A stretch of 64,000 nucleotides of DNA from Piper betle (GCA_033002965.1 JAURVB010000636.1:1-64000), one strand, 5' to 3'. Positions 47,825 to 60,093 are shown, numbered from the stretch's first letter. Translations and numbers: made by a program. The notes: a model not told the origin generated them from the letters alone.

Positions 47825-48003
47825 AGCATCATTAGAGAAAGATAAACTTTCAAAGAGAAACTTTGAGAAACTTGATAAGAGCCCTCAAAACCAAATGGAT
47901 GTACTAGATCAGACTTTAATTAGTTACATAACTAGTTTTGTCTTTTAATCTCCACAATCAAATTAAATTTAACGACTATTATCAAGTTTCTCTCTCTATC
48001 ATG

Positions 48004-48007
<4 letters not shown>
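47825..48007. mobile_element. Possible fifth, small TIR element
   Basis: GAGAAACTTGATAA occurs near 47867 and its reverse complement near 47980, and the segment is bounded by (TA)n on both sides. Only part of the ends pair, so the call is tentative. Confidence 0.35.

Positions 48008-48073
<66 letters not shown>
48008..48073. repeat. Compound microsatellite (TA)n(GA)n
   Basis: TA repeats to about 48037 continue directly into GA repeats to 48073. Confidence 0.97.
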
Positions 48074-48075
<2 letters not shown>

Positions 48076-48994
48076 AACTTAGTTCGAGTAAACACTAGTG
48101 TTTTTAAAACTGTACCATTGACCATACTTGAATTTTAACGGGCATGTGGTACATTTGGTTTAACTGGGTTAAACGAGATTTGATATGTAATGACAAATTA
48201 AACCTTATTTTAACTATATTAATAAGAATTAAATAATTTACATTATCATGTAACATAATATATTCGAATGGTTTAGGGCCATGTTTAGATGGGAGGACTT
48301 GATTTCAAATCTTAGTGGTTGAAGGTTTTGTTTTTTAACATGAACACTTATTTCAGCCATCACATTTGTCTCACATCTCTCCCAAAACAAAACTCATACC
48401 TCTCTCATCTCTATATATACATTCACACATGCTCCTATCATTTCTCTACGTATACACCTACAAAGATAATTTATTGTCTTCCGGATGGACCGGGAAAAAA
48501 CCATGGTATTTACAAAAACTTGTGGCTTCTGTAAAACCCGGAAACAATTGCACATGTAGTCTAACACACTAAACTAGACCAGACAAGAGACCAGTACTCG
48601 ATATATCGGGTTGGACCGGCCAGCCCAGCTTAGTAAAATTAATTTATCTATATTAATGTTTTAAAAGTGATTTACAATCAGTTACATGTGGTGTTTATTA
48701 CACAATGCATAATTGATATGGTTCATCTAATTTATTAAGAATAATAAGGAAACATTGACTCTATATAAAATGTGTCAATTGGCTTCATTCAAAAATGACT
48801 CACCTCTTTAGAAGACCTAAGAACTCATTTCATATAGAGATATGGGACAATAATTTCCCGTGCAAGTTGTATTAGACTAAGCATGTGGACCCTCCATTTG
48901 TACCACATGAGCTTCCCATTCTGGGCATTTAAAGACAAGCCATACAAATTATGACTAGACCATAATAAACGTGAGTGCTAAAGAGATGAGACGA
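48074..48994. other. Intergenic DNA, no gene seen
   Basis: Mixed AT-rich sequence without a recognisable frame, RNA gene or repeat end. Confidence 0.4.
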
Positions 48995-49003
48995 GAGTCC
49001 TCC

Positions 49004-49138
49004 CTTTATGGGTTGGCTCTGATAGTATTTTGAAAATGGGTCTATAAGCTTCACTCCAAATTGGGATGAGACTGAGAGCCCTTTATGGGTTGGCTCTGAT
49101 AGTATTTGAAAATAGGTTCATAAGCTTCACTCCAAAAT
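49004..49138. repeat. Tandem duplication, 77-bp unit, holding a reversed primer-binding motif
   Basis: CTTTATGGGTTGGCTCTGAT at 49004 recurs at 49081, and each copy continues through AAGCTTCACTCCAAA. GCTCTGATAGTA in both (49016 and 49093) differs at two positions from GCTCTGATACCA, the reverse of the methionine-tRNA primer-binding site. Confidence 0.8.
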
Positions 49139-49447
49139 GACTAGCAACTTTAAATGACCTATGACCTATGAGACAATGATGTTAATACTAGTTTCAATTA
49201 GGATTTGTAGTTCAAGAATCTATGATACGATAAGAAATAAATTAGTGAATTTTCAAGATAAATGTATGAAACTTATGTGCCTTATTTTAAAATTTCTTTT
49301 TGAAGCTCTATCATCTTGAAGTTATTTTTTATATCAAAGAGAGCATTTTGTCCTCTTGTGAATTCTTTAATCTCTTTTTGTTAGACTAATCCTCTCTATT
49401 TTCTTAGGTCTTTTGTCTCATATTGTTTCTTTTAGTTGTGTTAGGAG

Positions 49448-50300
49448 TATAATGACCTAGTCTAAATGTAAACTAATGGGCCTATTAGTCATTCTTTCAA
49501 TAGAGAGTAATACAAGTTGAAGATTTATATATACACCCCTGTAGATATCCTTGATTTTATCCCTGTAGGCATTAGATGCGAGCTTAGCTTTTAAATGATC
49601 TTGCACTCCACCCACCTTAAAGAAACTTTGTCCTTGGAATTCTTTTCTTTGCCTATGAACTAAGTCTATCTTCAAATCCAACTCACCATTGAATACGGTC
49701 TTCAGTGAGCTCTGATACTATTTATAACAACGTAGCGCAACTGCAAACTAAAGGATCTAAGTTATCCTTTCAAAACAATTAACACAAATTGAAGATTTAT
49801 AAGTTTATCCCTACTAATATATTATATCTTACCTAGTATTCGATGTGTGACTAATTATTTGAAAAAAATTATATTCTATCCATCTTAAGGAAATTTTGCC
49901 CTCAAATTCCTTTAAGTTGTCAAATTCCTTTTTGTTGCTTTTGAGTCTAGTCTGTGTAGTGTACCCCCTATTATTAGACATGACCATGTGTTAATTCTTA
50001 TATTATTTGTAATAACCTAAGTGTAAACTGATTGGCCTAAGTCATCTTTTCAAAAAGGATTAATCTATATTAAATAGCTATAGACATACCCCGCAAGGCC
50101 TGCCTAGATATCTCTAGTCTACGGATTTCGCCCTCAAATTCCTTTCTGTTGCTTTTGAGCCCAGTCTAGTGTACCCCTATCATCGACATGACCATGTGTT
50201 AATTCTTATATTATTTGTAATAACCCAAATGTAAACTGACGGGCTTGAGTCATCTTTACAACGAAAAAATCTATGTTAAACAACTATAAACATACCCCAA
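49448..50300 (-). mobile_element. Array of short LTR/TRIM remnants, reverse orientation
   Basis: Four related segments begin near 49448, 49725, 50013 and 50213 with forms of TGTAATAACCYAAGTGTAAA followed by GGGCCTAAGTCATC and ATTGAAGATTTATA. Before the second one is GCTCTGATACTA (49709-49720), 11 of 12 bases matching the reversed primer-binding site, next to the LTR as expected for a reverse element. A 213-bp direct repeat (49921 and 50134) shows further tandem duplication. Confidence 0.55.
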
Positions 50301-52550
50301 TTAATATATAATATATGTATAATTGTATAAATCAGGATCGCCCTTCAAATCAATCAAAGGAGGGTCACAAAATGAAACTGTTTCAATAAAAATCGGGACA
50401 GATTGGTTCATTTAAATAGGTCAAAATTTGTCCTATATAACAAATATTTATGTGTACATATAATATTAAATTGCATAAATTAGAAACAATTTCACAGCAC
50501 CTAAAATAAATAAATTTGAAAGCAAACTGTCATGACAAAATTACAACTAAATCCCAATTCTCAATACAAGTTCACTTTGATAGAGCACAAAAGATAATAT
50601 AAATTGATAAATTACATTTTTTCAACTTTTCTTGGTATATATTAAATCATTCAATTAATTATTTTAAACACCAACATATTCAAATAATAAGCAATCAATT
50701 ATCTTTAATCCCCAAGCCAAGTGATTTAAAGGGGATGGTGCTCAGGTGGGGCATGGCTGCTAGTTGGGAGCGGAGGGGTGGTTGGTGGTCGAAGGGCATT
50801 GGCGAAGGCCAAACGTGTTGACAGTGGGAGGATTGGTAGGGATTCCATGGTTAGAGGTGGTGGTAGCCAAATCCGGCAAAGATATACATGGTGGTGGTTG
50901 GATAACAATGATCCAGTGAAGGTCGTTCGCTAGATGATAGATGGTGGTCAGAGACTCAGAGTGCTTCGGTGGTGAGAATGCTTATGGGAGGAGATAGGGT
51001 TTTGGTTATCATGGGTGATAAGCAAACCAAATCAGCCAATTCTGTCCTTTATCAACTCGGCTTCAAAATCAGATTGGATTGGCTAGACTCGGCCAATTCT
51101 TGGTCTAATTTTGGGCAAAAACGGTTCAGCCCAATTTTAACTAGGTTTTATACCTAGTCATATGAAATCAACCAATTCTGAATCAACTGATTTCTCCAAC
51201 TAGGAATAGCACTTTTTTAATAAGTATTAGAGGTAAGACTCACTTTTGGAGGATCTTACGGGGGTGTAGAGAAGATTGTTTGCTCTAATATTTTACTTTG
51301 TTTTTTTTGGAAAAATAGCACATATAGCCACATTTCAAAATTTTCTTTAAAAAATAGCCAACTTTACAAAATTATATCAGAAATAACCATTTTTTAAATT
51401 TTGATATCAATTATGATCAAATTCTATTATTTTTTTAAATAATGACAAAAATACCCATAATATTTATTTTTAATAATACCAAAAATATAATAGATAAAAC
51501 TTATAATTTTGTACTCAATTTATATAAAAAAATTAATTGAAAAATATTAAATAAAATATAAATCTATATTATTGATGAGCTAAAAAAGGGGGAGCATTTT
51601 TTATTGAATTTTAGACAATTAGAAAGAAATTAAATTTTAGGCCATCAAAAATAAAAATTATATATTTTTTAGATGTTTGAAATTTTAATTTGAAATTGTC
51701 ACATTTTATTAAAAATTAAAACGCTTGTTTTATCCATTATATATTTATTACAAATATTTTAAAAAATGAAATATCATATATTATATAAAACAAAAAAAAT
51801 TTGTTTGAGAAAATTTAAAATTAGATTAAGGGTATTTATGTCAATAAAATAAATATTATGAATAAAATATTTTTAAAATATATGAATTGGATATATATGA
51901 AATAAAAATTTGTGATCTGGCTATAGTTTATATAAATTTAAAATTTTGGTTATTGTGATAGAAAATATTGAAACTTGTTATTTATAATATTTAACCTTTT
52001 TTAAAAAAATGTTTTGATAATAAAAGTTTTACTCATAAGAGAAAAAACTTAGCAACAATTTGAACTTTATAATTATATAACAAAACCTGAAAGCAATTGT
52101 ATAGTTGAAGGCATATTATTGTGGAGTGGATGAAATGCATCATTTGGTCTTCCATTCATGACTTCAAATGCTAGGAGTGGATTAAATTGAGAGCTACTTT
52201 TGTTTTTACCTTTCATTCTTATATAGTGTTTGGCTGTTCTATAAAATATCAGGCCCACCAAGTAGGATGGCAGGTGAACAGAGTTATGCTAGAGCTGAGC
52301 CAAACACCCGAGTTGAGCTAAGTCCGAGCTTATGGCTCATGAGGTTGGCTCGGCTCCACTCAAGCCTATCGAGATCAGGAGCCAAGCCGAGCCCAGACTC
52401 ATGACCAATGAGCCGAGCCCGAGCTTAGCTCAACTTGATTAAAACTCGAGCCAAGCCGACTTGTTTGACAACCATACCACCAAGGCATTGACCAAGGGAA
52501 AATAAATGTATAGTTAGAAGTTTTTAAAAAATTGTAATCTAATATTTCAA
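50301..52550. other. Repeat-derived intergenic DNA
   Basis: 50720-51000 has a GC-rich patch (GGTGGTGG words) with no recognisable protein. 51300-52010 is an AT-rich dispersed repeat whose later part resembles 3315-3560. 52300-52480 is rich in GAGCC/CCGAGC words. No gene is supported. Confidence 0.4.
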
Positions 52551-54570
52551 CTAAGGGTCCATTTGGCTGACATAAAAATAGTGTAAATGAAAAAAAAATT
52601 ATATGAAATGGAAATGCAATGAGATAGAATGACATAAAAATTTTAAAAAATTCCTTCACATGTTTAAATAGTAGGAAAATGAGATGAAAATATAATATTC
52701 CTTCCCATGTGCATGTGCATGTGACTCCTAAATTTTTTTCCAATTTTTTTTGTTTTTCATAAGAAAATGTTTCTTTGTAACATATACTTATTTTGACCGA
52801 AATAAAATTTCTTTTGACTAAATTTCAAAGACATCCAAACTTAAGAAATGTAACACATCGATTTCGGTTTACCTAAGAACCGAATCAGGAATGTTATGAT
52901 CAAGTCAAGTTATGTCTAAAACTACTAATTTATAAGACTCAATTAATAATATAAATCAAAATAACTCGTTTGGTGTCAATATAATGGAAGACATTACTAA
53001 ATATACATGAAAACTCATTAAATATGAATAAAAACATGAAAGAAAATAGTTGCGTTGAGCTCAAAAGTGTGTAGCATTTATCTATCCTCCCAACAAAGAC
53101 GCCTCAGGATCACAAGACCTACATATATAATAGGAAAAACGTTAGTAACAAGTGTTACTAATTTAGAAATAATTAATAGTCAAACTTGTACAAGAGAGTT
53201 GACCCTCTTGTTAAATAAAATCATTAATATATTTCTTCATAGAATCTATCATAAGGATGTTAATTAGGAGTCGTTGGCCTCAGCTCGACAACATCCCATT
53301 CTAACTCATCTCATGCCTTTTCAAACTTTAAAACTATCCATTGTGCGGGAAAATCAATTTCTTTTCCTGGTTCTTTTAGCCCTCTACATCTTTTGTATCA
53401 CTCATGGCCTTGAACACAGAAGTCGAGTACTCTGAAGCATACACCTTGAGGGCCCTTTGAAACCATAAGTTTAAACATGTACTGCATTGCAGTACCTATA
53501 ATCCTCTACGCTTTTATGGGTTTGAGGAACTCAAAGGTAGAGTTGTAAAAATCCCTCGGGAATGGAACGGTTCGCTCACCAATCCAGAGCCCACTTCTAC
53601 TAGTACGTGTCTGCTCGTGTAGAGCAGTTATTAGTTTTCCCTTGTCTCACATCTCCCTGGAAAACTCGAGAAAATTATATGTACATAGGTCTAGGTAAAG
53701 ATTTATATAATAGGCCCGAAGTAATTAAAGGGATTTCATCCTTTAGAGTTATTAATTAAGGAAGTAAAATAGGTCTAAATATTAAGTGGGGTCCGATAAA
53801 ACAACTAATTAATATGTCCTGTGAATTGGAAATTAAATTAACAATAGACTATAGCAATAAAAACTAAGAAGAGTCTTAATAGACCTGTGGTCCAAGCTCC
53901 AAGCATGACGTTTCATCTACAGCGAGCTCAAACTACTGAAACCTACATTGAAACCCACTGCTAAGTATTAATACTGACAGCTCTATATGGTGCATTCTCA
54001 TGGTGCGTGCTCACATCATGAATACATCATAATAAAAAATTCAATGCTAAATAAATCTACAACTAAACATTACAGCACGTAAATCAAGACATAATAAAGG
54101 AAATAACTAATAAATAAATAAATACACTCATGAATAAATAGATAAATATAAATACATGAAAATAATAATAGCCTAATCATAAAGTAATAATATAATTATG
54201 CTATATAAATATACGAGTAAATATCATATATATCGTTGTATTAGTAAACATATAGACAAATAAATAAATAAATGTATAATCATTTGATAAATAAATAAAC
54301 AATCAATTAGTTAATATTAATTAATCATGAATAATAATAATATCATAGTTATCTAATATAGAGTACATAATTAACTATAAATAAATAATAACATGCATGC
54401 AACAAACAAATAGGTAAATAAATAAATAAATAAAATTTAGTAAACATGAATAATATTAATATTACTAAATAAATATATTAATAATAATAAAAAAACAATC
54501 ACATAAGCATTCATCATATGCGGCAACATAAAATAAAAAAGAAATAAATAATAATGAATAAATTAGTATG

Positions 54571-54607
<37 letters not shown>

Positions 54608-56138
54608 ATTTATAACATCAAAGTATACTAAATAATATGAATATGCATTTAAAGTAATATAAGGGTTCTTGAATTACCGAAAACGTTAAAAAATGGGCAT
54701 AAAATGATCTGAATTGGGTAAACTCAGTGAATTGAACCGGGTTGGCTGGGTTAACTCGGCCTGGGTAAACTTGTGAGCTGGGTCGGCTGGGCTGGTATGA
54801 ACTATTGAATGCGGATGCGGATAGGAGCAAGCAAGGGGGACCCGAACGAGTGAACAAGACTTCGGTTGGCGGATGCGAGTGCGGGGCAAGTAGACTTGAG
54901 CGAGGGTAGACAGATGCGAGCAAACGAGCGGGCGGTGCTCATTGTCAGAAAACACCGATGACTGCAAGGTAGGGGTCGCCACCAGTTAGGATCGATAGCC
55001 CAGGCGACGAAGAACATGGTGGTCACGGAGATCGTCGTAGTATGGCTGCCAGCTGGCCGAAAAATGACCGACAATGGGGTGGAATCACCACCAACTACGG
55101 CGACGTCGTCGACGATCGGAGCCATGATGGTGGTCATGGGAGGTCTCCAATGAAGATCACGGCAAGATGAACTTATCTAGGTAGTTGGCATCACTGGAGG
55201 CAGCTCTCTAGTGTCAGAAAAAGGCCTTGATGGCGGCAGCAGTGGAAACTGGCAGTAAAAATACCATCTCCGGCAGCTACTGTAGTGGCGCCGGTGTTAG
55301 AGTTGGTATGAATCGAAAGTCTGTCATGAGGCCGTCATTGTGGTGCTAGTTTGGTGTCTGGAGGGCGAGCCAGGACTCGGTGGCCCGAGCAAGTAGCAGC
55401 AATGCTAAGGTGGAAATCATCTAAAATTGTGAGAAATCTTTGAAAAATAACTAAGTGAAGCTAGGGCTAAGTGGATGACTTTGATATTGCGCATGGCACA
55501 ATCTAAATATCTGCCATCTTGTGGACCTTGTAGGGCTACTATGGGTATATGCATATATATGGATGGAAAACTCGGATCGAGACCGTTCAAAATCAAATTT
55601 GATTCGAGGTCTTAAAAGTGACTCTATATGCACGAATCAAGGCAATAAGGCCACATGAGCCTCGAACCCGTAAGCTCAAGCGGGTGAAAATCTTTTACTC
55701 AAATCAAGCTGGGCCCACAGAGGCAATCTAATAATCCGAAATCCTTATAATGCATACAAATGAGAAACCCTGAAAATTTCAAAGAGATATTAAATGCTGC
55801 AACAGTTTAGATTTAAGCCTAAAACCCTAGCTAACTCATTAAAAAAACCTGTATATATCGCATATATATTAATAACTCATGCTCTAATATAACATAACTA
55901 AAGCTATCATCTTCATGTCAGGCATACTCAGCCTTCATAACACGTTCATACACTATACTTATGGTTTGAAAACTAATCTAGCTTGAGCTTGGTTAAACGG
56001 ACGCAAGATTAGCCCGAATTGGGCAAAATTATAAGCCGGTAAAATCTAACCCAAAGCTAGGGTTTTACAAGAAAATTTGGGACCTTTAAATTTTGCATTT
56101 CTTTCATAAAATTTCAAAAGAACCAAACAGACCCTAAG
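52551..56138. mobile_element. hAT-like MITE split by a solo LTR
   Basis: The outer parts are 52551-52848 and 56070-56138. The left end CTAAGGGTCCATTTGG and the right end read in reverse, CTTAGGGTCTGTTTGG, form a terminal inverted repeat of a common plant hAT-MITE type. The two halves join to match the copy at 29322-29682. Without the LTR it would be about 360 bp. No clear 8-bp duplication is visible. Confidence 0.65.
52849..56069 (-). mobile_element. Complete solo LTR, 3.22 kb, with a perfect 5-bp target duplication
   Basis: It begins TGTAACACATCG and ends GGGTTTTACA. AGAAA lies at 52844-52848 and again at 56070-56074. It is collinear with the other reverse copies: the TTGTAAAAATCCCTCGGGAATGG region (near 53546), and the GC-rich block at 54800-55420, which opens frames on the minus strand that are not genes. 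It contains a (TA)n tract at 54574-54604. No internal retroelement genes or primer sites occur. Confidence 0.85.
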
Positions 56139-56696
56139 TGTTTTGATAAAGGTCTAGTTAATAAAATCTTAACCTACGAGTGTAAAGAAAGAATATAATC
56201 TTTTATTGAGACAATAAGTGAAAAACTAAAAAGAATGTAATTAGGCCTTGACTGAAAATGTTTGAGTCGTAAATATACCTTCACTAAAACATCAAGGGGT
56301 TTTAAATAGATCTTGAACAAAAGATTATATTACAACCTTGTTCCAAGATTCATAGCAATTAACTTAATTTTGTCTTGACCAACCGCGATGGGCCTATTTA
56401 TTAATATCTAACATACCCTTTCGAAAACCTTCTCAAATGTTATATATATATATATAAAATGCCTGTGACAATCCTTTTGAAATTTTTTATAAAATTTTGT
56501 TGTTGTAACCGAAGGCACTATTAATCCCACACAGACTGCAATGCCGGCATATATTGGGTTGGAGGGAGACTCCAGTCAATCTACCTGTCCCCCTCCCCCC
56601 GCGGTCTTCACACGGTACACTAAAACACGTTTGGCCGGTGCCCCCAGGGCCATGGCCATGGCCAGCTTATAGAATAGCTTCTGCCATACTTACACA

Positions 56697-56706
56697 TATA
56701 AAAATA
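56697..56706 (+). promoter_or_regulatory. Candidate TATA box of the NT-C2 gene
   Basis: TATAAAAATA stands 299 bases before the start codon and is followed by a C-rich leader. Spacing allows a leader of roughly 260 bases; no transcript start can be read from sequence. Confidence 0.35.
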
Positions 56707-56779
56707 AACAAGCCAACGAAGACGACGCCATTCCCATTCCCATTCCCGTACCACCACAACACAGCAAGCTCTTACTCTT

Positions 56780-56845
56780 ATGGCCGCCGCCCTTTGTCAC
56801 CGATATTCAATCCCCTCTCCAATTTTCGCTCGAGGCTCTAGTTGA
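56780..56845 (+). other. Upstream open reading frame, 21 codons
   Basis: An ATG at 56780 (context TCTTATGGCC) opens 21 codons and ends at TGA 56843-56845, about 150 bases before the main ATG. If the leader starts after the candidate TATA box it would be translated first and could lower initiation at the main start. Confidence 0.35.
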
Positions 56846-56995
56846 TAGCTATAGCTAGCTGTCCCCTCATCGTCGCCTCCTTTGTTTAGCACCCAACCTC
56901 CCCCCAGCATTGGATTCATTGCACGGTGGGCTCTGATCTGTTGATCGCTTAGTTTTTGGAATCGGTCAGCCGAGCGCTAGGTGTGGACAGGGAGA

Positions 56996-59083
56996 ATGGG
57001 GGTGGGGTGGCCGCCATGGCCGAGCAAGCGGTTCGGCGTGGAGGTGAGGGTGGAGAGAGTGGAGGGGCTGGCCGGGGCGGGGAAGGTGGCCGCGGCGGTG
57101 GAGGTGCGGTGGAAGGGGCCGATGGCTCGGGGGCTGCCCGGGTTCCGGCGGAGAGGCGAGGCCGGGGTGGAGCGGCGGTGGACGTCGGCGACGGCGGCCG
57201 TACTCCACGGCGGGGTGGTGGAGTTCGGCGATGAGTTTCGGTGTGCCTGTCGGCTCTCTTGGGTTGCTCAAATCTCCCTTCTTCTTGTAAGTGTCATATA
57301 CTTTCTATGTAAATAATCTGCTCTCAATTGCAGTTTATCATCTGACAAAATGATTCAACCTGCTCGTTCATCACCGCAATTTGGATCCAAATTTGATCTG
57401 TTTTGATTACATGATGGCTACAGATTTGAGAAGGAATGGTTGTTTGATTGTGATGATGCAGGGGACATATGAAAAAGGAGGGGAGAAGGGGCTACCGGTG
57501 GTGGGGACGACGATGCTGAGGTGTTGGGGAGCTTGCTGCCGAGTTGCAGAGTCGTAAGGAGGAAGAGGGGCATGAGCTGCAAAAAGCCATCCCTCTCCAT
57601 CTAAACGACTCGTCCATTAATGAAGCTCTTCTCTACGTGAGTTATCTTCTTCCCCACCACCTCACAATCTCTTTATCTTCTTCGATTGAAATCTTGATCC
57701 CCTCTGTATTCAATCTCATTGTCTGATCAGGTTTCTGTCAACTTCTTGGAGCTGGCTATGTTACAGGAAGCACCAACAACTGTTCAGAGAAGTAGTTTTT
57801 CTGAAAGGGTCCGGAACTACTTGCTTCCCTCTAGAAGAGCTGAGAAGAACAAGAGAAAGGAGAGAGGCCGAGGGAAGAAGCTTCTGATCGATCGGGTCAC
57901 AGCCCCATCACTTCGACTTCCAACTCCATGGATGATCCTGGGAGATGAAGCTTCAACATGCTATAACAGCGCAAGAAGAATTCGTAGTAAAGAGAGAGAT
58001 GGGTCATGCCTACAATCGCTCCTTATCTGTGCCGGGCATTCTTTCATGGGGAAGAAGGAAAGAAAACAGCAACCTCCTCTCCCTCAAACAACACTCCATA
58101 CAGGCATTGAAGTTGGTAGCAGAGGTGCCATTTTTATGGATTCTCTGCACAATTGTATGCTCTGCTACATACCATGTTATTCATGCTAACAGTTCAATTT
58201 GATTCTCATAGAATGCGAAGGAAAAGCAAGCAAGCAAGAGGGACCAGAAGTCGGAGATGGGAAGAGAAGGAGTTGGTGAGCAGAGACGGGCAAGTGAAGC
58301 TCAAAACCCAAGTCTTCTTCGCCACCATCGACCAACGCGGCGACGCCGCCGCTGGCGAGGGCGCCTGCGCTGTCCTGGCCACCGTCGTCTCCGACTGGCT
58401 CCACTCCAACCCCGGTCGGACACCCACCAAGCCGGAGCTCGACGCACTCATCATACAGGGTTCGTCGGAGTGGCGAAAGCTCTGCACCGACCAGTCCATC
58501 CTCCGACGGTTCCCTGACAAACACTTCGATCTGGAGACAGTCCTCGACGCCGGCATCCGACCGGTCTGCGTATCCCCCGACAAGTCCTTCGTCGGCTTCT
58601 TCAACCCAGAAGATTCGACTGCCTGGACGGCGCCATGTCCTTCGACGCCATTTGGAGCGACATGAGCTCCATGGAAGGGGAGGAGCGAGTGTACATAGTG
58701 GGTTGGAACGACCACTTCTTCGTGCTCAAAGCAGACTCCCATGCATACTACGTGATCGACACCTTGGGGAGAGGTTGCTCGAAGGTTGCAAGCAGGCTTA
58801 CATGTTGAGGGTTCGACGGGCGCTCGAGGATGGATATGGTAGGGAGGAGGGTGTGATCTGTGTAGAGAGAGATTGTTGCAAGGAGTTTATCAAGAGGTTT
58901 TTGGCGGCAATACCTGTGAGAGAAGTGGAGGCAGCGGCCAAGAAGGGCATGTCTGTGGTTGAGATTCTGCATCACAAGTTGCAGATTGAGTTGCATCTCA
59001 GTGAAGCTTCTTCACCGGCTTCTTCTCTTTCGGCTTCTCCCATGTCTTCTCCTTCGGATGGGTGTGTCTTGAGGAGATTGTGA
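56996..59083 (+). CDS. EEIG1/EHBP1 N-terminal (NT-C2) domain protein, frame-interrupted
   Basis: This plant family has an N-terminal C2-type domain thought to bind membranes, and a long conserved C-terminal half of unknown function. Exon 1 (56996-57286, donor GTAAGT) encodes KRFGVEVRVERVEGL, VEVRWKGP and GVVEFGDEF. Exon 2 (57462-57636) encodes EKGLPVVGTTML and GELAAELQSRKEEEGHELQ. Exon 3 starts at 57731 with VSVNFLELAMLQEAPTTVQ and later reads WGRRKENSNLLSLK. The last exon (from about 58212) reads EEKELVSRDGQVKLKTQVFF, FPDKHFDLETVL, KSFVGFFNPE, FDCLDGAMSFDAIW, YIVGWNDHFFVLK and YYVIDTLG, ending at TGA 59081. The frame is broken. Exon 2 is one base too long (175 nt; near 57514-57521). One base is missing near 58608-58612 and one G in the run at 58766-58769. 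At least one further shift lies in the linker (57850-57960). Either it is a young pseudogene or the assembly has indels. The exons are much richer in GC than the surroundings. Confidence 0.82.
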
Positions 59084-59826
59084 CAGTAAAAGAGATGGCT
59101 TTTTTTGGTGAGGGATGCAATTGGTTGATCTCGGAAGAGATTTGTACACTTTGTTCTTTATTTATTTTTTGATGAAGATTTAAAATTTGTTACAGCACGA
59201 ATGAATCATGTTATAATTGGAGAGGTTGATTTTATGGAGCAGGAAGAGAGGTTCGGTAGTGGAATTTCTTCAGCAGTGGAAAACAAAGGAGTTCATTGAT
59301 GAGTATTTTGATGTTGAGGGAGAAGCATCTGGTTATTAGATTCTTTATCTGCGTGTATTCCTTGGCATGCTAATACGTAATCTCCATGTCTTCTTGTCCT
59401 GTATCTTATTCATAATCTAGAAGAGTTCATGAAGTCTAGAGAGGGAGAAGGGAGACCTCCCACCTTGGAGGAGAGGTCGGCTTTGATCTGGGTTAGTAGT
59501 CGTCGGAGTTGTCTTAGTTGGAGCGCAATTGGTGGATGCCAAATGATCTTGGGAATATACGAGAGGAGAGTCTCGTAGGAGAGATTAGGAGAATTTTGAA
59601 GTGTCAGTTATATTATTCAAGGAAGTACCGGAGAAAGAGATCGAGAGAACTAGAGAGATGAGCTTGTGTGATACCAAGTTTCTGTTGGATGAGGCATGTT
59701 TATTCATGAGAGGGAGAGAGGATAAGTAGTTTTATAATACTTTTAATCTTTTTTTATAGTGGTGTACTCTCCATGGATTTCACCGTTATGTAGTCCACAT
59801 TATTTTATGAGCGTGTAAATTTGGTC
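59084..59826. other. 3' flank of the NT-C2 gene
   Basis: The first 150 bases are probably the 3' untranslated region. Beyond that I see no gene, and short frames have no support. Confidence 0.4.
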
Positions 59827-60093
59827 CTTCACTGTTTCCGGTGTGTGCCAGCTTGGGGAAGGTCCATGTCCCCTATAAATTGTATCACAAGCTTGGAGTT
59901 GGATGGAGCTTTGGCTTAACGGGTCTTTTAGATGGTAGTTTCATGGAAGGTGTCACTAGGCTTCACTATTTCCGGTGTGTGCCAGATTGGGGAGGTCCAT
60001 GTTCCCTACAATTGTATCACAAGCTTGGAGTTGGAAGGAGCTTTGTCTTAACGGGTCTTTTAGATGGTAGTTTCAATGAAGGTGTCACTTGGT
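59827..60093. repeat. Tandem duplication, 134-bp unit, two copies
   Basis: CTTCACTGTTTCCGGTGTGT at 59827 recurs as CTTCACTATTTCCGGTGTGT at 59961, and similarity continues to GAAGGTGTCACT in both copies. A few indels break any shared reading frame, so the repeat is not coding. Confidence 0.9.

Noticed and set aside
54618..55137. Minus-strand frames of about 100 codons
   Set aside because: Part of the solo LTR at 52849-56069, in the block shared with other copies.
58186..58742. Long minus-strand frames opposite the NT-C2 gene
   Set aside because: The plus strand encodes the conserved family protein; the minus frames follow from its GC-rich third codon positions.
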